Shown here piece by piece: positions 1-6,569 of a stretch of DNA of 30,565 nucleotides. The stretch covers positions 1-30,565 of the forward strand of contig CAKTEB010000022.1 of the NCBI GenBank assembly GCA_934546685.1. Direction: 5' to 3'. The notes beneath the pieces were generated by a model. The model did no database searches and was not told where the DNA came from. It saw only the letters and a list, made by a program, of their open reading frames with translations. This stretch comes from an uncultured Oscillospiraceae bacterium. Lineage in GTDB: Bacteria; Bacillota; Clostridia; Oscillospirales; Oscillospiraceae. Each line of letters begins with the position of its first letter. Position 1 is the first letter of the stretch. Both the position numbers and the translations under genes were made by a program.

Positions 1-258
1 CAGGAGATCTGCAAGACCGTCAGGGAGGCCTCCGAGACCTATATGAAGGGCATCCTGGGCTACACCGAGGACGACGTGGTGTCCACGGACTTCGTGGGCG
101 ATAAGCGCACCTGCATCTTCGACGCCAAGGCCGGCATCGAGCTGGCGGACAACTTCCTCAAGCTGGTGGCCTGGTATGACAACGAGGCGGGCTATACCAG
201 CAAGACCCTGGACCTGGTGTCTTATGTGCATCAGCGGGATCTGGAAGCGGGTATGTAA
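1..258 (+). CDS. gap: Glyceraldehyde-3-phosphate dehydrogenase, C-terminal part (5' truncated)
   Basis: The reading frame is open from the window edge and ends with TAA at 256-258, so only about the last 85 residues are visible. They contain the typical end of the GAPDH catalytic domain: an STDFVGD strand, an FDAKAGIEL turn, the KLVAWYDNEAGYT motif and a final helix reading LDLVSYV. The enzyme oxidises glyceraldehyde-3-phosphate to 1,3-bisphosphoglycerate with NAD+ in cytoplasmic glycolysis. The catalytic cysteine and the NAD-binding domain lie outside the window. The gene appears to be the last of its transcription unit, since a strong terminator follows within 20 nt. The family call is secure; whether this is the main glycolytic copy cannot be told from here. 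Confidence 0.93.
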   Translation, partial: QEICKTVREASETYMKGILGYTEDDVVSTDFVGDKRTCIFDAKAGIELADNFLKLVAWYDNEAGYTSKTLDLVSYVHQRDLEAGM

Positions 259-276
259 GGCTAGATTCAAATTCAA

Positions 277-306
277 AGAGCACCCCGGGCGGGGTGCTCT
301 TTTTTC
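277..306 (+). terminator. Rho-independent terminator of gap
   Basis: A perfect 10-bp stem (277-286 with 291-300), loop GGGC, is followed directly by a run of T residues at 300-305. It lies 18 nt after the gap stop codon. Confidence 0.92.
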
Positions 307-410
307 TATGCGGGGAAGGAAAGGGGCAGTCCGCTTTTTATTGCTATACGAGAACCAGCGACCTCCGGGGGAATTAGTTTTTATAGAGTGGCAAGGGAGA
401 TACGGATTGC

Positions 411-445
411 CACATCGTTGCGATGCAACTCCTCGCAATGACGTG
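411..445. repeat. Imperfect hairpin, possible dispersed repeat element
   Basis: Positions 411-423 pair with 433-445 over 13 bp with one mismatch and one G-U pair, loop of 9 nt. The flanking text (GGATTGCCAC on the left, CTCGCAATGACG on the right) resembles short repeat sequences that I recall being scattered through intergenic regions of gut Clostridia. That resemblance is from memory and was not searched. Confidence 0.45.
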
Positions 446-645
446 GTGGAGTGTAGCCAGTTGCACCGAACGGAGTACCTCGTACAATGTAATGCATGGA
501 ATGCACCGCAGTAGGCACGAAGGGGGGCGGAAGCAGTACCGCAGGCACGCCGCCCCCCCTGATTAGAATTCGGGCTAGGCACCGATGCGCCTACGTCTGG
601 CACCGATACGTCAAATCACTGTCAAACATAAAGAACGGCCAAAGA

Positions 646-710
646 GACCGGCCAAAGGGCAGAGCCCTTTGGCCGGTCGTTCCCCTCTTTCTGCCGGTGC
701 AGAAAGAGGG
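646..710. repeat. Twin back-to-back hairpins
   Basis: The first hairpin is a perfect 15-bp inverted repeat (646-660 with 664-678, loop AGA). The second is a perfect 12-bp inverted repeat (683-694 with 699-710, loop CGGT). They are 4 nt apart. Neither is followed by a T-run, so they do not look like ordinary terminators. Confidence 0.65.
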
Positions 711-874
711 CCGTCGGAGACCGTAGATTTTTGCAGAGCGGCAAAATTTACGATCATTTCCCCAATTTTCCCCATTCACTCAAAAATCTCCCCCGCCCCG
801 TCACACCCTCCATCCCTCCAGCATAGTCTGCTCCTGCCATCCCCGGCCACGGGAACGGCAAAGGAGGCATTCCT

Positions 875-1111
875 ATGAACAATTTGACGCTGGATCGTCT
901 GCCCCTGAACACCCCAGGCCGGGTTCGGGCGGTCCTAACGCCTATGCCGCTCCGGCAGCGGCTGGAGGAGCTGGGCCTCACCCCCGGGGCCACGGTGACA
1001 AAGCTCCACCGGAGCCCGGCGGGATCTCCGGCGGCGTATCTCATCCGGGGCGCGGTTATTGCCCTGCGCCGGGAGGACGCAGAAACCGTCCTGCTGGAGG
1101 CGTCCCCATGA
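875..1111 (+). CDS. feoA: FeoA-type ferrous iron transport accessory protein
   Basis: This is a 78-residue protein of usual FeoA length. It is a small SH3-like cytoplasmic domain that works with FeoB in Fe(II) uptake. The sequence shows the family pattern: an opening strand (LTLDRLP), the RQRLEELGLTPGATVTKLHRSP segment split around the conserved LGLTPG turn, and the closing AYLIRGAVIALRREDAETVLL strands. The start is supported by AAGGAGG at 861-867 with 7-nt spacing. The stop codon overlaps the feoB start (ATGA at 1108-1111), so the two are translationally coupled. No separate feoC is visible. Confidence 0.93.
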   Translation: MNNLTLDRLPLNTPGRVRAVLTPMPLRQRLEELGLTPGATVTKLHRSPAGSPAAYLIRGAVIALRREDAETVLLEASP

Positions 1112-2913
1112 CCCGGCCCTATCAGGTGCTGCTGGCGGGGAATCCCAACGTGGGAAAGTCCACGGTGTTCAACGCCCTCACGGGCCTCCGGCAGCACACG
1201 GGCAACTGGCCCGGGAAGACCGTGGCCCTGGCCCAGGGGGGCTACCGCTACAAGGGAAAGGACTATGCGGTCACGGATCTCCCGGGCACCTACTCCCTGA
1301 CGCCCCGGTCTCAGGAGGAGCAGGTGGCCGGAAAAATCATCGATGAGGGGGATTTCGACTGCCTGGTGGTGGTCTGCGACGCCACAGCCCTGGAGCGAAA
1401 CCTGATCCTGACCCTCCAGGTGCTCTCCCAGGTCCGCCGGGTGGTGGTGCTGGTGAACCTCATGGACGAGGCCGCCCGCCGGGGCATCACTCTGGACATC
1501 CGGAGGCTGTCCGGGATTCTGGGCGTTCCGGTGGTGTCCGGCTCCGCAGGCCGGGGAGAGGGCCTGGTGGAGCTCCAGGAGCAGGTGCGGCTGATCTGCG
1601 AGGATTTTTCCCGGCCAAGGCCCCTGGCTGTGCCGGAGGATCGGCGGCAGCGGGCGGAGCTGGCCCAGGAGATCGCCGGGCGGGTGGTGTCCGGGGAGGA
1701 TCGGGGCCGGGACTGGCAGCTCCTGTGGGATCGGCTGCTGACAGGGCGAAAAACCGGCCTGCCCCTGATGGCCCTGCTGCTGTTCCTGATCTTATGGCTG
1801 ACGGTGGCCGGGGCCAATGTGCCCTCGGAGCTCCTGTGGCGGGGCATCCGGTGGAGCTATGAGCGCCTGCTGCCAATGATGGGCCGGTGGCCCTGGTGGC
1901 TCCGGGGGGCGCTCATGGACGGGGTGCTGCTGACGGCGGGGCGGGTCATCGCCGTGATGCTGCCGCCCATGGCCATCTTTTTCCCGCTGTTCACCCTGCT
2001 GGAGGATCTGGGGTATCTGCCCCGGGTGGCCTATAATCTGGATCACGCCCTGTCCCGGTGCGGGGGCTGCGGGAAGCTGGGGCTCACCATGTGCATGGGT
2101 CTGGGCTGCAACGCCGTGGGGGTCACGGGCTGCCGGATCATCGAGTCGCCCCGGGAGCGGCTGCTAGGCATCCTCACGAACAGCCTGATCCCCTGCAATG
2201 GCCGATTCGGGGCGCTGCTCCTGCTGCTGACGGCCTTCCTTCTGCCACGGGGAGCCGGAAGCGCCGGGGCGGCGCTGGGCCTTACCGGGTTCCTGCTTCT
2301 GAGCCTGGGGGCCGCCTTGGGCCTCAGCTGGATCCTGTCCCGGACGCTGCTCCGGGGGCTGCCCTCGGCCTTTGTGCTGGAGCTGCCGCCCTATCGGCGG
2401 CCTCAGGTGGGGAAGGTGCTGGTGCGGTCGCTTCTGGATCGGACGCTGACGGTGCTCAAGCGCGCGGCGGTGGCGGCGGCCCCGGCGGGGCTCATCATCT
2501 GGAGCCTGGGGCAGATACAGGTGGGGGAGGGGAGCCTCCTTGGCTGGCTGGCGGAGCTTCTGGGGCCCATTGGGGAGCTTCTGGGGCTGGGCGGCCCGGT
2601 GCTGCTGGGGTTCCTTCTCGGGTTCCCGGCCAATGAGATCGTGCTGCCCCTGGTGCTGCTCATCGGCGGAGGCGCGGGATTCACTACGGATCCTGGAGCA
2701 TTGGCCCAGGGGCTCTCCGCTATGGGCTTCGACTGGAAAACGGCTCTGTGTACCGGGGTGTTCTTCCTGTTCCATTGGCCCTGCGCTACCACCTGTCTGA
2801 CCATCCGCCGGGAGACCGGGAGCATCAAATGGACGCTCTGGGCCATGGCTCTGCCCACGGCGCTGGGGGCAGCCCTCTGCATCCTCCTGAATCTTGCACT
2901 AGGTGCAATATAA
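1108..2913 (+). CDS. feoB: Ferrous iron transporter FeoB (short clostridial variant)
   Basis: The protein has 601 residues and imports Fe(II) across the cytoplasmic membrane. The N-terminal G domain has G1 GNPNVGKST at 11-19, G3 DLPG at 57-60, G4 NLMD at 117-120 and a SGSAGRGEG stretch fitting G5. The C-terminal membrane part starts near residue 220 and has two Gate-like regions. The first contains LGCNAVGV and LIPCNGRFG instead of the classical GCNVPAI and SCSAR motifs, next to a Cys-rich CGGCGK loop. The second contains LGFPANEIVLPL and a HWPCATTCLT segment. It is clearly shorter than the roughly 770-residue E. coli protein. The start overlaps the feoA stop. No terminator is obvious before the next promoter. 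Confidence 0.93.
   Translation: MTRPYQVLLAGNPNVGKSTVFNALTGLRQHTGNWPGKTVALAQGGYRYKGKDYAVTDLPGTYSLTPRSQEEQVAGKIIDEGDFDCLVVVCDATALERNLILTLQVLSQVRRVVVLVNLMDEAARRGITLDIRRLSGILGVPVVSGSAGRGEGLVELQEQVRLICEDFSRPRPLAVPEDRRQRAELAQEIAGRVVSGEDRGRDWQLLWDRLLTGRKTGLPLMALLLFLILWLTVAGANVPSELLWRGIRWSYERLLPMMGRWPWWLRGALMDGVLLTAGRVIAVMLPPMAIFFPLFTLLEDLGYLPRVAYNLDHALSRCGGCGKLGLTMCMGLGCNAVGVTGCRIIESPRERLLGILTNSLIPCNGRFGALLLLLTAFLLPRGAGSAGAALGLTGFLLLSLGAALGLSWILSRTLLRGLPSAFVLELPPYRRPQVGKVLVRSLLDRTLTVLKRAAVAAAPAGLIIWSLGQIQVGEGSLLGWLAELLGPIGELLGLGGPVLLGFLLGFPANEIVLPLVLLIGGGAGFTTDPGALAQGLSAMGFDWKTALCTGVFFLFHWPCATTCLTIRRETGSIKWTLWAMALPTALGAALCILLNLALGAI
2894..2908. repeat. 15-bp palindrome at the end of feoB
   Basis: TTGCAC and GTGCAA flank a 3-nt centre. 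It sits over the last feoB codons and just upstream of the next promoter. It resembles the palindrome at 3770-3784. Confidence 0.4.
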
Positions 2914-2915
2914 TA

Positions 2916-2942
2916 TTCATAATGATATTTTACGGTTATGAA
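2916..2942. promoter_or_regulatory. Possible operator upstream of the hemolysin III gene
   Basis: TTCATAA (2916-2922) and TTATGAA (2936-2942) form a 7-bp inverted repeat with a 13-nt centre. It ends one base before the -35 box at 2944. The position fits a regulator site, but no regulator can be named. Confidence 0.35.
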
Positions 2943-2943
2943 C

Positions 2944-2972
2944 TTGACTTTCCGCGATCCCGGGGGTATACT
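2944..2972 (+). promoter_or_regulatory. Sigma-A promoter of the hemolysin III gene
   Basis: TTGACT at 2944-2949 and TATACT at 2967-2972 are separated by exactly 17 nt. The start codon is 32 nt downstream. Confidence 0.8.
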
Positions 2973-3004
2973 GAAAGTAGTAAAACCCCGGGAGGTCGGT
3001 TCTC

Positions 3005-3685
3005 ATGAAAGAAAAATTCAGCGAAAAGGGGCGGAACCCCTATGACGGCCTGCGGCCCTACTCCGCGCTGACCCATGCCGTGGGCATTCTCTTTGCTCTG
3101 GCGGCCCTGGCCATCCTGCTCCATATGACCATTTCCATGGGCTCCGGCCCGGTGACCATCACCGCCGTGTCCATCTACGCAGTGAGCATGCTGTGCCTCT
3201 ACACGGCCAGCACCGTCTATCACAGCCTCAACACCGGCGTCCAGGGGCGGCTGTTCCTCCGGAAGCTGGATCATACCATGATCTACTTCCTGATCGCCGG
3301 TACCTACACCCCCATCTGCACCATCTCCCTGGGAGGCATGGTCTCCGGGAAGGTGATGCTGGCGGTGATCTGGGCCATGGCCATCCTCGGCACGGCCTTT
3401 ACCCTGTTCTGGATCAAGATGCCCCGGATTCTCACGTCTCTTATCTACCTGGTCATGGGCTGGACGGCCATCTTCGCCATCTATCCCCTCCATGCGGTGA
3501 TGAATGCCACCAGCTTCGCCATGCTGCTGGCAGGCGGGATCCTGTACTCCGTGGGCGGGGTGCTGTACGCGCTGAAGTGGCCCGGACGGGATAACAAGTA
3601 TTTTGGGTGCCACGAGATCTTCCATGTGTTTATCGTGCTGGGCAGCGTGTGCCATTTTGTGATGATCTACAATGTTATCGCGTGA
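3005..3685 (+). CDS. Hemolysin III / PAQR family membrane protein
   Basis: The 226-residue protein is about the usual length for this seven-helix family. The characteristic histidine and polar motifs occur in order: ALTHAVG near residue 21, STVYHS near 69, KLDHTMIY near 86 with AGTYTP shortly after, and HEIFHVFIVLGSVCHF near the C-terminus. In the PAQR superfamily these residues line a metal-binding, hydrolase-like site; bacterial members (YqfA/TrhA) are linked to membrane homeostasis and were first named for a Bacillus cereus hemolysin. A real toxin role is not implied. The start follows a GGGAGG-like site at 2990-2995. The gene is monocistronic, with its own promoter and terminator. Confidence 0.9.
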   Translation: MKEKFSEKGRNPYDGLRPYSALTHAVGILFALAALAILLHMTISMGSGPVTITAVSIYAVSMLCLYTASTVYHSLNTGVQGRLFLRKLDHTMIYFLIAGTYTPICTISLGGMVSGKVMLAVIWAMAILGTAFTLFWIKMPRILTSLIYLVMGWTAIFAIYPLHAVMNATSFAMLLAGGILYSVGGVLYALKWPGRDNKYFGCHEIFHVFIVLGSVCHFVMIYNVIA

Positions 3686-3690
3686 GAGAA

Positions 3691-3728
3691 AAGATCCGCC
3701 GCAGCGGGTGCTGCGGCGGATCTTTTTT
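3691..3728 (+). terminator. Rho-independent terminator of the hemolysin III gene
   Basis: A perfect 14-bp stem (3691-3704 with 3711-3724), loop of 6 nt, runs into T residues up to 3728. It starts 5 nt after the stop codon. Confidence 0.93.
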
Positions 3729-3769
3729 GTCCTTCTCTACAATGAAAGTTCAATGCTATGCAGGCATTT

Positions 3770-3784
3770 TCGCACCTGGTGCGA
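3770..3784. repeat. 15-bp palindrome TCGCACC-T-GGTGCGA
   Basis: Seven-base arms flank a single centre base. It lies in the convergent intergenic region between the hemolysin III and TPM genes. The core is similar to that at 2894-2908. Confidence 0.4.
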
Positions 3785-3847
3785 CAAAGGCGGGCGACTG
3801 ATATCACTCCTGCCGGCGGGTTCAAAATCTTCTCAGGCAGACAAATA

Positions 3848-3879
3848 GGGTGCATTGCGTAAAGCTCCGCAATGCACCC
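3848..3879 (-). terminator. Probable terminator of the telA-TPM unit
   Basis: A perfect 12-bp stem (3848-3859 with 3868-3879) has an 8-nt loop. On the minus strand it is followed by the short U-containing tract ATTTGT. The TPM gene ends about 100 nt before it. The tail is weak, so it may act poorly or in both directions. Confidence 0.55.
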
Positions 3880-3979
3880 CATTTTCAATTCGCCGCCCTC
3901 AGGTGCTGTGACGGGGCAAAGTCTCGGAGGAAATCCCTTTGGGGGACGACAACTCTGAACCCGTATTCGCGGGCGTTTC

Positions 3980-4936
3980 TCACCGTCTGCCAGCGCCGCC
4001 TCCACCGGTGTGTCCGCCGCCGAAGCCTCCGCCAAAGCCGCCGCCTCGTCCAGCGCCGCCGCCTCCGGTGCGGCCTCCGCCGAAGCCGCCGAAGCTGCCT
4101 GGCCCGCCAAAGCCGCCGGGGCCTCTATGGCCGCCGCCAGGCCCCCAGGGATCTCTGGGCCCCCGTCCCCAGGGCCCTCTGGGCCCGCGAGGCCCGGGCC
4201 AGCACCAGCTGGGACCGCCGAAGCACCAGAATCCGGGCCGCCGCATGCTGCCGAACACGAAGACCAGGACGATCACCAGCACGATGAGCATAATGATGAC
4301 CTGGAACACGCCGCTGATGAGGCTGCCCACCGCGTAGCCGATCCCGGCCACCGCGCCGCCGCCCCATCCGGCCCTGCCGGAGGTGACCCGGGTGGAGCTG
4401 TAGCTGGACAGGTCTACATTGTAATACCGCTGATACCAGGCGAAGATCCGCTTGACTGTGTTGTAGACGGCCCGGTCGTAATTCCCGGCGTCCAGATCGT
4501 CATAGCAGCTGCCCTCCAGGATGTTCCCCAGGGTGCTGTCCGTGAGCGCATCGTCGATGCCGGTGCCCGCCACGGCCCAGCATTTCTTCTCCTCGGTGAC
4601 CAGCAGGAAGACGGTGCCGTTGTTCTTCTGGCTGTCGCCCACGCCCCAGCTGTTGAAGACCTCGATGGCGTACTCCTGGGCGTCGAGATCATTGAGGTGC
4701 GGGATTGTCACCACCGCCACCTGGCCCCCGCAGGCGTTGGTCAGGGCGATGTTTTGGCTGTTGATATAATTTTTCGTGGTGTCGGAGAGGCAGTTCGCGT
4801 CATCCACATAGAAAATGCCGTTTTCCGCATCCGGGGCCGACACCACGTCGGAGGCGGCGGAGGCTGGCAGGGCCAGCAGGCCGCAGAGAATGCCCAGGGT
4901 CAAAAACAGACTCAAAAATCTTGCAAAACGTTTCAT
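3980..4936 (-). CDS. TPM-domain secreted or membrane-anchored protein with Gly/Pro/Arg-rich tail
   Basis: The 318-residue protein has a signal peptide at 1-28 (MKRFARFL, a hydrophobic core, then PASAAS). A TPM domain of the YgcG type follows at about 38-170, with NGIFYVDDANCLSD, QVAVVTIPHL, NNGTVFLLV and an EEKKCWAVAGTGID segment. One long membrane helix lies near 205-230. The rest is very rich in Gly, Pro, Arg and Phe and ends in near-repeats of GGGxTGGGGAGR. Related proteins often end in Gly-rich tails, but this one also has a collagen-like GPRGPRGPWG stretch. It lies 126 nt downstream of a telA-like gene on the same strand, so the two are probably co-transcribed. The function of TPM proteins of this type is not established. 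Confidence 0.85.
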   Translation of the reverse strand: MKRFARFLSLFLTLGILCGLLALPASAASDVVSAPDAENGIFYVDDANCLSDTTKNYINSQNIALTNACGGQVAVVTIPHLNDLDAQEYAIEVFNSWGVGDSQKNNGTVFLLVTEEKKCWAVAGTGIDDALTDSTLGNILEGSCYDDLDAGNYDRAVYNTVKRIFAWYQRYYNVDLSSYSSTRVTSGRAGWGGGAVAGIGYAVGSLISGVFQVIIMLIVLVIVLVFVFGSMRRPGFWCFGGPSWCWPGPRGPRGPWGRGPRDPWGPGGGHRGPGGFGGPGSFGGFGGGRTGGGGAGRGGGFGGGFGGGHTGGGGAGRR

Positions 4937-5016
4937 GGTTACCTAGCTTTCTTTCAAAAAGGGCGCAGACGACCAGAAAATCGCCGCCCGCGCCAGGTTC
5001 ATGGGGAACAGGCAAC

Positions 5017-5048
5017 ACCGCGCAAATCGGCAAACCCATTTGCACGGT
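5017..5048 (-). other. Hairpin between telA and the TPM gene
   Basis: An 11-bp stem with one G-U pair (5017-5027 with 5038-5048) and a 10-nt loop lies just after the telA stop. No T-run follows on the minus strand, so a processing or partial-attenuation site is more likely than a full terminator. Part of it recurs at 12093-12115. Confidence 0.5.
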
Positions 5049-5062
5049 ATTGGCTGAAAAAA

Positions 5063-6199
5063 CTACTTGCGGACTTCCAGCAGCTTCTGCCGCAGCTCGC
5101 CCTCGATGCGCTGGAGCTCCACCTCGGCCTCCTGGCGCTTCTGACGGCCCTCGGCCTGGATGCTCATGACCTCGTCCAGGGTGGAGATCAGGCTCTCGTT
5201 GGTGTGCTGGAGGGTCTCGATGTCCACGATGCCCCGCTCGGATTCCTTGGCGGTCTCCACGGTGGCCACCTTGAGCATGTCCGCGTTCTTTCGGAGCAGC
5301 TCATTGGTCATATCGGAGACGGCCCGCTGGGCCTCCATGGCCTGCTTGGAATGGGAGATGCCCAGGGCCAGGACCATCTGGCTCTTCCACAGGGGGATGG
5401 TGTTCACCAGGGAGGTCTGGATCTTCTCGGTCATCAGGGTGTCGTTATTCTGGATCATGCGGATCTGGGGGCCCATCTGAATGGAGATCTGCCGGGTGAG
5501 CTTCAGATCATAGAGCTTCTTCTCAAACCGGTCGCAGAGGGCCGCGTAGTCGTTGGCCGCCTGGGCGTCCTCGGGGAGGCCGGAGGCCTGGGCCTTGGCG
5601 TAGAGCTCTTGAAGGGTGGTGGCCCGCTCGTCGGCCAGCTTCTTTTCGCCGGCCAGAATGTACATGGACAGCTGCTTGAAGTACTCCAGGTTTTTGTCAT
5701 ACATCTGATCCAGCAGGGCTACATCCTTCATGAGCACCACCTGGTGGGCCTCCAGCTGCTCGGCGATCTTGTCCACATTGGCCTCGGCCTTGTCATACTT
5801 CACCTTCATGGACTGGAGGTTGTTGGAGGCCTTCTTGAACATGCCCAGGAAGCCCTTCTTTTCCTCCTCCTGGGCGGAGAAGCCCTTGAGCTCTGTCACC
5901 AGGCCCGTGACCATATCGCCCAGTTCGCCGAGATCCTTAGTGCGGACGGCGTTCAGGGTGGATTCGGAGAAATTGGCGATGTTCTTCTGGGCCGCCGCGC
6001 CGTACTGGAGCACTACGCCGGAATCGTGCAGGTCGATCTTCTCGGCGAAGTCCAGCACCGCCTTCTGCTCCGCGGGGCTCAGGCTGGACAGGTCCACCGC
6101 CGGCTGGGGGGCGGGTGCGGCCTCCTGGGGAGCGGTCTCCAGGGTGGGGGTATCGGTGAGGTCGGGGGTCAAAGTCAGTTCGGGGATCTTTTCGTCCAT
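5063..6199 (-). CDS. telA: TelA-family (toxic anion resistance) protein
   Basis: The 378-residue protein matches the TelA/KlaA family in length and layout. A low-complexity Pro/Thr/Glu N-terminus covers about 1-40. Long, mostly helical segments follow, including FAEKIDLHDSGVVLQYG near 50, the KKGFLGMFKKA segment near 115 and the diagnostic YDLKLTRQISIQMGPQIRMIQNN near 230. A charged coiled coil (EVELQRIEGELRQKLLEVRK) closes the protein. It has no signal peptide or membrane segment, so it is cytoplasmic. The family is named for tellurite resistance on plasmids, but chromosomal Firmicutes copies are usually linked to general envelope stress. The start is backed by AAAAGGAG about 9 nt upstream on the minus strand. 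It pairs with the downstream TPM gene. Confidence 0.88.
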   Translation of the reverse strand: MDEKIPELTLTPDLTDTPTLETAPQEAAPAPQPAVDLSSLSPAEQKAVLDFAEKIDLHDSGVVLQYGAAAQKNIANFSESTLNAVRTKDLGELGDMVTGLVTELKGFSAQEEEKKGFLGMFKKASNNLQSMKVKYDKAEANVDKIAEQLEAHQVVLMKDVALLDQMYDKNLEYFKQLSMYILAGEKKLADERATTLQELYAKAQASGLPEDAQAANDYAALCDRFEKKLYDLKLTRQISIQMGPQIRMIQNNDTLMTEKIQTSLVNTIPLWKSQMVLALGISHSKQAMEAQRAVSDMTNELLRKNADMLKVATVETAKESERGIVDIETLQHTNESLISTLDEVMSIQAEGRQKRQEAEVELQRIEGELRQKLLEVRK

Positions 6200-6267
6200 A
6201 ATACTTTCTACTCCTTTTTGGGCACTTCTATCCGACTGCGGCCTTGCCGAGCAGGCTCAAAGCGCCT

Positions 6268-6296
6268 TTTATATTCTATTTTATTCGTTTGAGCAA
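6268..6296 (-). promoter_or_regulatory. Probable sigma-A promoter of telA
   Basis: Reading the minus strand, TTGCTC (6296-6291) and TATAAA (6273-6268) are 17 nt apart. The telA start is about 70 nt downstream. Confidence 0.5.
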
Positions 6297-6457
6297 AGAT
6301 GGAAAGGCTGTAACTCAAAGTTACGGAATGCTGCAAATGATTTTTCAATTTAATTTACCTTTCACGATGCCATTGTACCGCATTCCCGGCCCGGTGTCAA
6401 GGGCAATACAACGTAAATCCGCCCCTGTTTTCCCCCGGATTTCTGTAGTATGACCGA

Positions 6458-6486
6458 TTGACACCCATTCCATTTCATATTATACT
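6458..6486 (+). promoter_or_regulatory. Sigma-A promoter of the ilvA-rpe unit
   Basis: A perfect TTGACA at 6458-6463 is followed after 17 nt by TATACT at 6481-6486. This is one of the two best promoters in the window. Confidence 0.85.
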
Positions 6487-6569
6487 GGATACATAACAAA
6501 TAGGCGTTCGGAATGTGTCGAAGGATCCGTACCACCGGGCGCAAAACGATCATAAAGAAGGTAATTGCA

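Larger units (their letters stand above)
307..874. other. Gene-free intergenic stretch with three hairpins
   Basis: No reading frame here has a convincing ribosome binding site or recognisable protein. The stretch holds an imperfect hairpin at 411-445, a perfect 15-bp hairpin at 646-678 and a 12-bp hairpin at 683-710. A C-rich, purine-poor segment (about 755-850) leads into feoA. I could not find a convincing sigma-A promoter or a Fur-like operator for feoAB. Confidence 0.6.
6200..6569. other. Divergent intergenic region telA / ilvA
   Basis: This 370-nt region separates two divergent units. It holds the telA promoter on the minus strand and the threonine ammonia-lyase promoter on the plus strand. 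The AT-rich middle (about 6340-6360) shows no further gene. Confidence 0.6.

Noticed and set aside
700..874. Fur-box operator for feoAB
   Set aside because: No 19-bp GATAATGATAATCATTATC-like sequence is present; the region is C-rich.
4010..6292. 760-codon open frame on the plus strand
   Set aside because: It lies opposite the TelA and TPM genes, which both have family-typical sequence. The translation is His/Gly/Ala/Leu-biased, as expected for antisense of GC-rich genes, and has no ribosome binding site.
6513..6569. Upstream start for threonine ammonia-lyase
   Set aside because: The extra 19 residues are not family-like, there is no ribosome binding site before 6513, and a good one precedes 6570.
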